Source: G963663735 sp963663735
GTDB taxonomy: Bacteria > Acidobacteriota > UBA6911 > RPQK01 > JAPXNP01
Length of the DNA stretch: 64,000 bases
Assembly: GCA_963663735.2 (NCBI GenBank)
Contig: CAXXHN010000001.1
Location: 1,860,001-1,924,000, forward strand
Reading direction: 5' to 3'
Shown here: piece by piece, positions 26,101 through 33,700 of the stretch
Layout: the number at the start of each line of letters is the position of its first letter
Position numbering within the stretch: the stretch's first letter is position 1
Position numbers and translations under genes: made by a program
Notes under the pieces: generated by a model
Database searches by the model: none
What the model was told of the DNA's origin: nothing
Seen by the model: only the letters and a program-made list of their open reading frames with translations

Positions 26101-27472
26101 GTTGAAATATTTCATCCTTGGTAAGGCCCAGGATTGCTGCAAATGAGTCATTGACATAAATACAGTATAATTTCGAGTCGTAAATCCCTGTTCCGACGGG
26201 TGATGTCCGGATGATGGTTTCGTTTAATTCCAGGGAACTCCTTAAATCCTTTTCCGCATTTCGGATATCGGTGAGATCCGAGTTAATTCCGATGAATCTA
26301 ACTGGTTTCTGATCGGATTCCCTTACAGTCATTTTCCCCCTGGAGAGGATATTTAGATATTTTCCATTCTTGTGTTTCATTCTGAATTCAACAGAATAAG
26401 TTGAAATCCTGCCGGTCACATAATCATCAATAGCACGCTTGGCATGTTCGAAATCTTCCGGATGGATCAGGCTATTCAATATCTCAGGAGTTCCAGGAAT
26501 CTCATTTTCTTTGTACCCCAGCATTCTGCTCCATCCCGCCGAATAGAACATTTGGTTGGTCTCCAGATCCCAGTCCCAAATTCCATCTCTTGCTCCTTCC
26601 ATGGCCAGAGACAGACGTTCTTCTCTTATTTTCAACTCTGCGGATAGTTCAGTTTTTTCCTTGAGGGCTATCTCCCTTTCCTTGTCTACCTGCCGGTGCA
26701 TTCTCTGCAGTATGATCAGGGAAATGGTAAATACTGTCAGGCGTAAGAAATGGTGGTCCCACCATCCATCAGACCAGGCCTGGGACCAGGGGAAGGAGAA
26801 CCCAGCCGCGGCACAGGTGATGGCAATGGAAGCGAGAAATATTCGGGCCCATTCTTTTCCTGAACACAAAGTATCCTTGACAACTTTAAGGGCTGCTGCC
26901 GCAAAAAGCAGTCCGGAAATTACATTGATAAGGCTGGCTGAAGAGGTGAAAGAGCCGTCATTTACCATTATCATTCCGAATGATGATGTATAGATTGCGG
27001 CCAGACCAAAAATTACGGTAAGGGTAAAAACCACTATGGGAGTCCAGGTTTCGCTCCAGGACAACAAAGTCAGTTTGGGAAACCAGCAAAGAAAAAATCC
27101 AATGGCACCAGCCAGCAGGGAAGCTGAATAAAGGAAAACAAATTCATTGGGTTGAATAGTTATCGCGTGAAGCAGGGAAAGTACGCCCAGGGACCATAGT
27201 CCCAATGAGATAAGCCGCAAATGTTTGAGTGACGAGCCGGATTTTTGGGTCCACAAGGAGAAACCGAGGAGAATTCCCGTAATTCCAATGATTGCTTCCA
27301 GGGCGGAATGAAGCGGAAGGTTTTCGCGCAGGTATTTTGAGGATCGGAGACTGTCTCCTGCCAGGATTTGGAAGTTGACAATCAGGAGCAGAAGGCTGGT
27401 TGCAGCAATTGTCAATAAAACCGCGTGGATCCATTTGTTACGTGTGCCATCAAATATTCGGCCTGGATTCAT
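23198..27472 (-). CDS. Membrane-bound multi-PAS sensor histidine kinase
   Basis: 1424 residues. The first 250 hold about seven to eight membrane helices of no recognised sensor family. A coiled coil and PAS repeats follow (among others SLAMEGARDGIWDWDL, a PAS with PAC, from about 290), then a GAF domain (around 910-1060) and another PAS domain whose core has CHKILQERDTPCPFC. HisKA has GVAHELNNPLMGVLNYSQY, and HATPase has NLFTNAIDAV, ISDTGCGIPHD and GKGTGLGLATCLKI. No receiver is attached, so the neighbouring receivers are likely partners. One of the longest sensor kinases in the region. Confidence 0.92.
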   Translation of the reverse strand: MNPGRIFDGTRNKWIHAVLLTIAATSLLLLIVNFQILAGDSLRSSKYLRENLPLHSALEAIIGITGILLGFSLWTQKSGSSLKHLRLISLGLWSLGVLSLLHAITIQPNEFVFLYSASLLAGAIGFFLCWFPKLTLLSWSETWTPIVVFTLTVIFGLAAIYTSSFGMIMVNDGSFTSSASLINVISGLLFAAAALKVVKDTLCSGKEWARIFLASIAITCAAAGFSFPWSQAWSDGWWDHHFLRLTVFTISLIILQRMHRQVDKEREIALKEKTELSAELKIREERLSLAMEGARDGIWDWDLETNQMFYSAGWSRMLGYKENEIPGTPEILNSLIHPEDFEHAKRAIDDYVTGRISTYSVEFRMKHKNGKYLNILSRGKMTVRESDQKPVRFIGINSDLTDIRNAEKDLRSSLELNETIIRTSPVGTGIYDSKLYCIYVNDSFAAILGLTKDEIFQQPFSHRESWKKTGAYERALKAMETGEVQRFEDHPTLRSGKKAWFDCRMAAFGPTDNRNLLVVVDDITQRKQMLVALEESEARLREFFDITTNLVTQVDENGNLLFVNRQASFIYGISPDQCPGKASLDFIHPDDRARTQESFQKWINEKKTNISFENRLVSPDGRVYEMLWSINPKYDKKGNVIHIWSIARDISDIKAYEKKLQKANYLIDKEKKFSENVINSLPGVFYLFDENLRFKLWNKNLEELTGYNPEELASLSALELFDRDETGLVAEKIEEVFTKGSSSVEAVIISRDGTKTPFYLTGLRIKIKKKNHLLGVGVDISKTKEAEQERELVLSRLQERIKEQECIFTVSEAVKSNDSTDILFSKIIDAVKEGWKYPEITRCRILFDNKIYNNEEFEPTEYKLISKIVSRDEERGFIEVYYLEKRPDLYEGPFLKEERTVLDEIALRIGEAVSIFQSNEDRQVRQEIGEGFLETDENKAYSIALHKILEIMNSQFGMLGYIDQKETMVYPSSTTELWIDLWGKSLAQKKTVVSNKEVPVPEGHIPLKNTISTPILLKDQLVGQINVANSDSDYTRNDIRLMENLARYMAPIIEARRQQEFSRIALQNERYQLQTLFDSTDGIIYVADPETYELLYVNGAFLKIWGGDVIGGKCHKILQERDTPCPFCTNDKIFGENLGKTYVWEFQNEITLRWFRCSDKAITWSDGRQVRFEMATDITESKLYAQEQIRMEKLSTLGQVAAGVAHELNNPLMGVLNYSQYCLTKTDTDDRRYSVLQDIETETKRCTRIVENLLSASRMDDVVSGKVTDFDPVKIVDRVISLLEYRTSKEKIEVLKKSGGNIPRLKMSSDAFQQLFMNLFTNAIDAVDKSSEKQISIETLGMADQLILKISDTGCGIPHDLREKIFDPFYTTKPPGKGTGLGLATCLKIADSQGGNIKCQSRPGYGTTMTITVPREMVKGRYQS

Positions 27473-27689
27473 ACCAGCCTCCCCGGGGGAATAACGGAAG
27501 CGTTTCCCCTTGAGTTTGTGTTAACCAGCGCATACTTCAGGTAAAAACTTGCTTACTCCATCCAGTCTCTGATCAACAGAGAACGGCTTGGCCAACGCTC
27601 CATCAGCGCCGAGTGCAAGCATTTCTTCTATTTCATCAGGATAACCGGTAATTATTACGGTTTTTATTTTTTTTGTATCATTGTTTTTT

Positions 27690-28127
27690 TTAAAGCGCGG
27701 TCAGGATGTCTTTTCCATTCACCCCGGGCATGTGGATGTCGAGAAAAATAAGGTCAGGCAATTCACTCCCAATTTTCATCAGTGCCTTGAAACCATTCAA
27801 TGCCGAATCAACTGAAATCTTCCACTCTGGTTTCACGAGTATTTTGGATATTAAATCAACTACATCAGAATCATCATCTACAATCAGGATCTTCAGGCCC
27901 GATGATGTATGGATTGGTGTCAGTCCATACCGTTTCATGAATTCAACCAGGTCTGCCTGTTCTATGCTCCATCTTTTTGAAACTTTATTTTGAGATGCTA
28001 AGATCTTCCCTTCATCGCAGTACTTGGTTAAAGTTCTCCGGGGGATACCAAGAATTGCAGCTGCTGCCCCCAGTCGAATAGAGTCTGTCAGGATTTCCGT
28101 AGCTCGGCATTTTGGGTCTCTTTTCAC
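27690..28127 (-). CDS. HTH-receiver response regulator, 3' end frameshifted
   Basis: 145 residues in the annotated frame. The N-terminus is a MerR/excisionase-like HTH (IRLGAAAAILGIPRRTLTKY), then a receiver with IVDDDSDVVD and the acceptor D in LIFLDIHMPGVNG. The receiver stops early at GKDILTAL. The missing last third is present in the +1 frame down to 27521 (TVIITGYPDEIEEML, then the usual K in GALAKPFSV), giving about 202 residues. The break is at CTT TAA followed by seven A. Gene order HTH before receiver is the reverse of common regulators. It begins at GTG with a promoter candidate upstream, and heads the kinase operon. Confidence 0.8.
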   Translation of the reverse strand: MKRDPKCRATEILTDSIRLGAAAAILGIPRRTLTKYCDEGKILASQNKVSKRWSIEQADLVEFMKRYGLTPIHTSSGLKILIVDDDSDVVDLISKILVKPEWKISVDSALNGFKALMKIGSELPDLIFLDIHMPGVNGKDILTAL

Positions 28128-28177
28128 AATGGAATATAGTCCAGCCGAATAATTTGTGCTTTTGCCTCCAAGCCTTT

Positions 28178-28206
28178 ATTTTGCGTCGGGATAGCAGTGA
28201 TGTCAA
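28178..28206 (-). promoter_or_regulatory. Sigma70-type promoter candidate for the phosphorelay operon
   Basis: On the minus strand a perfect TTGACA (28206-28201) is followed after 17 bases by CAAAAT (28183-28178), four of six matches to the -10 box. Transcription would start about 40 bases before the GTG at 28127. Confidence 0.45.
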
Positions 28207-28390
28207 TCAATTTAAGCAGAATGAGTTTGGAGTAACTTCACCAGTCCGATTATTGGTATCTTAAACCATCCATCTGCCATGGCGCAGAATAAGTACCAGG
28301 TAATTCAGCCATATTTTGACAAATCATTACCTGTACCGGTCTTTCAGTCTATCTGGCGGGATTGTTTAGCGGTGGTGTCGGCTGAAATAG

Positions 28391-28412
28391 TTGCAGGTCA
28401 TATAACCTGCAA
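28391..28412. promoter_or_regulatory. Perfect dyad TTGCAGGT-N6-ACCTGCAA
   Basis: Two 8-bp arms separated by CATATA. It could be an operator for a dimeric regulator. It lies about 190 bases upstream of the putative promoter of the regulator gene; the binding protein is unknown. Confidence 0.4.
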
Positions 28413-28643
28413 AGTGTTAACGATGTCCCGACTGCGCCACAACACTCTACGCCCCGATACAGCAACTGTTCATCAAGATTGAAGTTACCCAAAGGATGTT
28501 TCCACCCTGCAGGCCGCGGCAGGATCCAACCGGGAGACCGGAGTTCCGGAAATAGCCTGGCTTCGGGATTCGAAAAGAAGCGTCGGAAGATGGCAGTTTC
28601 CGAGTATACTGCCAACCGAAGCTCCTACCGCAAAGAACCCTCT

Positions 28644-30194
28644 TTATTCGGGCTTAACCCGCAGGGGATCGGGGATGATTTTCAGTGACCCGGTACGGTA
28701 ATCCAGGAAAATGACGCAGCGCTGGAGGAAGGGGTAACCTACCAGGCCCCCGATTTCGGTGCCAAGGACATGGCTGACCCTGCCCAGGTCTATAGCCATG
28801 GTCTGGTGACTTCCCTGCTCGATTCCGGCCAGTCCTATTGTTATCTGCTCAACCCTTCGAATGTCCTTGATGGGACCAGATACTCCACCCAGCCTCATGT
28901 CAGGCATGTCCGTATATTTCACCCTGTCCGCGAGTTTGTGGGAAAACACGTTGTAACTAGCGCCGGTATCAAGGATCAGGTGGACCTTTTCCTCCCCATT
29001 TATGACTGAAGGGACAATGACCTTTCCATGCATGAATCTGAATGGAGAGTATCCATCCCTTTCCGGGCCGGGAAGCCAGTCATAGTCATAAACGCTGTAG
29101 CTTTCGTTTTCACCGATATCAGGAGGGTCAGGGAGCTGATCCAGTTGCATCTTCTTCTGGTTGAAATCAAGGGTGATCAAAAACCTGGAAAAGACATCAG
29201 TACCGATGAGCCCATCTTCAGCCAGGGGAATATTGCTCCCGGCAAAGCTGATCGGATAGTTTTCGAATACCAGGTCTCCAACTTTAACGGTATCCGCCAG
29301 GCCCACTTGCGTATCCCGGTCACCTTCGTCTCCCAGGCCTCTAGTTTTTTCCAGGCCGAATAATGGAACATTTGCTGATTTTGCATACTTGCGCTTAACT
29401 ACAATCCCGGTGGAACCGCTGTCAAGCAGCAGCCTGGCTGTTTTTTTTCCGTTGATCTTTACCTTTAAACCGTAACGGTTATATTTACCTTCTGTATAGA
29501 AATGAAGCAGATTGATGCTGCTGTGTTCCGGGATTTCCCGGATACGGCGGAGATTTATCCCGGACCAGGCTTGTCGGCGTTCGAGCCAGGAGTTAAGGTT
29601 TTCCAGGTAGGCATGATCTTCGTAACCTGCTGCTTCAATGTAACGAATCCAGAGCTCCCTTTCTTCAGGTGACGGCTTCTGGTACCTGGCTTTTTCCCGG
29701 ATAATATCAGGATCATCCGGATCAAGTGAGAATGCTTTTTCAAAACACTCTTTTGCTGATTTGAGCATCTTCTCGCTCTCCAGGATCTTTCCGAGCCCCA
29801 GATAGGAGCGGGCAAATTCCTGCCCGGAAGCGATTGCCCTGCGGTAGCATGCGGCGGCGGATTCAAAATGTCCCTGCCGGAACTCGATGTCCCCCATGGC
29901 GGAACAGGCGATAGCAGAACCTGTGGAGCTTTGATACAGTTTTTGGGCTTCAGTTATGGCTTTTTCGGCCTGGTCCTGGTTAAGGTAAGCCCGGACCAGC
30001 CAGTAAGAAGCTTCTTCTGACTCCGTTAGCTTCTGGAAACCGGAAACCGCCTCTACCACTTTACCTTTGAGAAAAAGGGTTTTTGCGGATTCCAGGTCAG
30101 TGGTTGACGCGGCGGAGACATGAAAGGAAAGCGTTAGAGATGTAATCAGCAGAAGAATATAAATTGAGAAGATAGTTGAGTTCCGTATCTTCAT
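28644..30194 (-). CDS. Secreted TPR and retropepsin-like aspartyl protease
   Basis: 516 residues. A signal peptide (5-29) is followed by TPR-like helical repeats (about 33-165). Two aspartyl protease motifs follow: LLLDSGSTGIVV with D258 and LILDTGASYNVF with D409, each followed by a glycine-rich flap or substrate region. The two-lobed layout within one chain resembles pepsins, but motif context is retropepsin-like, as in bacterial PilT-like or SpoIIGA-unlike proteases of Pfam Asp_protease_2/gag-asp_protease type. It would act in the periplasm or outside. No operon partner; the next gene downstream on the strand is more than 1 kb away in either direction. Confidence 0.87.
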   Translation of the reverse strand: MKIRNSTIFSIYILLLITSLTLSFHVSAASTTDLESAKTLFLKGKVVEAVSGFQKLTESEEASYWLVRAYLNQDQAEKAITEAQKLYQSSTGSAIACSAMGDIEFRQGHFESAAACYRRAIASGQEFARSYLGLGKILESEKMLKSAKECFEKAFSLDPDDPDIIREKARYQKPSPEERELWIRYIEAAGYEDHAYLENLNSWLERRQAWSGINLRRIREIPEHSSINLLHFYTEGKYNRYGLKVKINGKKTARLLLDSGSTGIVVKRKYAKSANVPLFGLEKTRGLGDEGDRDTQVGLADTVKVGDLVFENYPISFAGSNIPLAEDGLIGTDVFSRFLITLDFNQKKMQLDQLPDPPDIGENESYSVYDYDWLPGPERDGYSPFRFMHGKVIVPSVINGEEKVHLILDTGASYNVFSHKLADRVKYTDMPDMRLGGVSGPIKDIRRVEQITIGLAGIEQGSHQTMAIDLGRVSHVLGTEIGGLVGYPFLQRCVIFLDYRTGSLKIIPDPLRVKPE

Positions 30195-30620
30195 GATAAT
30201 AAAGATAATACCTCAGCCGGAGTGAAGTGTAAACAGAATTTATTGCGACGCGGGAGTGGGTTTAAGGTTAAAGACTAACTCCGATCGGAGGTCGGTGTGG
30301 CCGGCGGCTTCCAGCTTTCCGGCGCGCTTTGCGCGCACTAAGGGTTTAAGTGGTGGGACTAAAAGCAGAATTCTATGCATGGGCAATCCACGAATTACGC
30401 TTGTGGCTGCGCACTTCGAACTTCTCACATCTCACATCTCACTTCGCCCTTCCCAGTGTCGCCTCTCCAGGGTTTGGATCGTATACTGAAATCCTCCCCC
30501 CAGGTTCACTCCGTCCTGGCCCAGGGCCATGCCTCGGGTTCACCTGGGGATATTGGCGGGCACGCCTCCGGTGTTGGCGGGGGAGAGTGGATCGGAGAGC
30601 GGCGTTCCTGGATAAAAAGA

Positions 30621-30649
30621 GAGTCCCTCCCCGTAACAGGGAGGGACTC
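30621..30649. repeat. 11-bp inverted repeat
   Basis: GAGTCCCTCCC and GGGAGGGACTC enclose 7 bases. It lies about 40 bases beyond the terminator of the giant protein gene and may back it up. Confidence 0.6.
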
Positions 30650-30690
30650 GGAAACTGGAGGTTTCCGACCACGTGGGGAGACGTTCCGGA

Positions 30691-30722
30691 AGGACAAAGA
30701 GCCCCCCAGGGAAGGGGGGCTC
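30691..30722 (-). terminator. Intrinsic terminator of the DUF4347/FG-GAP gene
   Basis: On the minus strand GAGCCCCCC and GGGGGGCTC form a 9-bp stem with a 6-base loop, followed by TTTGTCC. It is 34 bases after the stop at 30756. Confidence 0.7.
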
Positions 30723-30755
30723 CAGAAAGCTACAGGCTGGAGGCCCGTAGTACGG

Positions 30756-33700
30756 TCACTCCCGGATTATGGTGTGGAGCCACTCTCCGGCGCCGAAGTT
30801 CTCAAACACGTAGTTCCCCTGTCCGGCAGTGAAGATCGTCGGGCCCGAAAGCTCGTATGGTCCTTCCATGGAATCATCCCAGCCCTGCCAGTAGGAGTAA
30901 ACATAGTCGGGAGCAAGCTCGGTTGTGGTCCACTTCCTTGTCGTAAACCACCTTGAGAACCTCATCCACCCCGGACCCACTTCATTGGTCTTTTCGCTTT
31001 CAGATCCTGCCAGCACTGTGAGGAAACCTTCAAGCGTCAGTCCGTCGGTTCCAGTCACCGCATTCATGTCGTAGAGATCCTGCAGGGTGAATTCCCCGAA
31101 CTTGTAACCAAGCACCGCATCATTCAGGTTGCTCTCCGGATCCATCTCGTAAGTGTTGATGCACTTCACCCCAATAGCCGTGACAAGTTCACTTTCCACC
31201 GTCACCGGAGACACTATCGGCTTATCATCAGGATCCGAAGGAACCCAGAGATCCTCCGAGTTGTTAAAAGGCTCGATCGTGTAGATCGTAAGCACCGGCT
31301 GGATGTTGTAGGAAAGGTCATCCCACTCGCTCGGCGTGGCGCCCAGAGCCAGGTTCGAGTACCCATTGTAGTTGTCCATGAAAGAGATGAAGTTCACCAC
31401 CTGCCTGGTCGCGGGCATCGCGGTCGATGGGAAGATCACCCATCCCAGGGCTCCGCCTTCCGAGATGATCCAGTCGGAACCCAGGGAATCCTCCCCGCGG
31501 TCCCACTGGTCTCCGGCGTGGGCTTCATGCCTCAGGATGAATTGCTCTCCGGCTACTCCCGATACCTGCTCACCGCTCTCAACGGCTTCGGTCCAGATCC
31601 TCTCTCCTCCGGTAAGCAGAGCGTGCAGGGGAGCGCTTGTCGCCGACGGTCCGGCAACTCCGGAGAACACCGCCGGACGGGCATAGGCCTGTGTCATGTA
31701 GGCTGCCTGGGCTCCCAGCTCCGTCACCTTGGCCACGGTCTGGAACCCTACAAGGTAGTTGAACGAAACGGCTGAGGCATTAAGGATATGCAGGTTGTCG
31801 TCGTTGAAGCTTGCAGTCCCGCCGTACACGTCGTAGAGACCATAGAGGGATTCTCCTGAAGCTCCGGCTCCGCCGTCTTCCCACGATGAACAGGTTTCGC
31901 TCAGCTTCTCCTCCCGGTAGCTGATGAACTCATACGGAATCAGGTCGAGGTTGTCGTAGTCGGCTACGAATTCATCTCCGTCCCAGTAGGGGGCATACCC
32001 GGTCTTCACATCAGCAGAAGCTGTCACGAAGAGAAGGAAGCGACCGTCGGCGAAGGTAGAGGCCGGGATGGAATCGAAGCTCTGGCCCGCTCCATCTTCC
32101 GCGTTCGGATAACCGAAGAACCGGTCCTTGACGTTGACCCCGTCCGTGCCCGGAACCACGAAGTCGAACGGATCGACCATCATGGTGTCGTTACAGGTCA
32201 GGACCACGAGGAAGTCGAAGAAGTCCACGCACTCGGAGTTGAAGTAACGGAAATGCACCGTAACTGCTTCCCGGGGATGGGTATTGGTGATGCTTATGAA
32301 GTTCTGATGTTCAGGAGCACTGTAGCCATACTGGAACACGGTGTTGCTTGTGTAGCTGGAGTCATCCCCGAAGAGTTCCTCGGCGTTGATCCCGGTATCG
32401 AGCAGGAATACAAGCTGGGATCCTGGTTCATTAGCCGAGGCGCCCATGGCCTCCCGTCCCGCTGTGGGCAGTACTACATAAACCGTAATGATCCCGGTGG
32501 TGTCATCAGTCGCGGTGGCATGATCAGCGGAAATGCTTCCCTCACCCTTCGTGACAGCTGTGAAGGTGGTAGAGGTCCCGCTTGTAACACTCAGGTTGCC
32601 GGTGACCTCTCCCGTACCGCTCCAGGTCACCGTTTCTTCACCAATGTAGTTTCCGTAAGTATCATATCCGACAGCATATAGCGTAAGGGTTTCCCCAACG
32701 ACCATGCTGAGGGTATCCACTTCGTTGCCGGTTCCCCCGGCCGCGTCTTCAATTTTGATGTGATTCAGCGCTCCGGCGATTCCGGTCGCGTTCAGGGTGA
32801 AATTGTACGGGTTTTCATCTTCGTCGCTATTGGCGATCGAAATCGACGTTGATGCCAAGCCAGCGGTCACTGGTGAAAACCTGATTGTGAAAGTGGTGCT
32901 CCCGGATGCCGCTAAAGTCGTAGCGGCAGGCTGCGCCTGTACACTGAACTGGCTGGATCCGCTAAGAGTCACAATCGGTGATCCGGAAAGCTCGAGATTC
33001 TCAGTTCCGCTATTGCTGATCGTGAACACAGTATCTGTGTTGTTTCCCGCGGAATAGTTGCCGAGGCTGCAGCTGCCCCCATCAGCAATGGAGGTACTAC
33101 CAAGCTTCAGATTCATCTCCGGCCCGTCAAGGGTTGTAAAGGTCACCCCCTCACCATAATCGGTGCCCAGGGAATTAGTGGCATAGGCCCTCACGTAGTA
33201 GCTGGTTGCGGGAGCAAGACCGGTCATGGAAGTAGTGAAAGCACCGGTTGCGGAGGCGGCTCCTTCGTCGGTGCAGCTGTCATCGATGGTCGGAGCTCCG
33301 GTGGTGTTCCAGCAGACTCCGTGGGCCGTCACATCCGAGGCTCCCAGATCCGTGATGGTTCCATTGCCCGTTGCCGTATTGGAGCTGATCGAGCTGACGG
33401 CCTGGGTCGTGACAATGGGAGTGTTGGCAAAAATATAAGCAGCGCCTGCTCCGCTGTCTTTTGTCCAAGCTCCAACGATAGTGTAGTCACCGGAGATGCC
33501 TACGGAGCTCCCAAAATAGTCATCAGCCTCTGCGTCTGAAGCAACCAGTTTTGTCTGCTCGCTCCAGCCGGAATCGTTCTTGAAGATGTACGCAGCACCT
33601 GCTGCATCGCCACCGCTGTCTTCTGTGTAAGCTCCAACGATAGTGTAGTCACCGGAGATGCCTACGGAGCTCCCAAAATAGTCATCAGCCTCTGCGTCTG

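Larger units (their letters stand above)
28128..28643. other. Intergenic region upstream of the phosphorelay operon
   Basis: About 515 bases between the regulator start and the protease stop. It holds a promoter candidate at 28178-28206 and a perfect dyad at 28391-28412. Nothing in it looks coding. Confidence 0.55.
30195..30755. other. Intergenic region with several hairpins
   Basis: 561 bases between two minus-strand genes. It contains a GCGCGC-TTT-GCGCGC hairpin (30322-30336), an 11-bp stem (30621-30649), a GGAAA/TTTCC hairpin (about 30650-30666) and a terminator (30691-30722). No gene is supported. Confidence 0.55.

Noticed and set aside
28520..28560. Second intron target-like hairpin (GGGAGACCGG context)
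   Set aside because: Only a short resemblance to the stem-loop at 16845. The arms do not form a clean stem and no intron follows.
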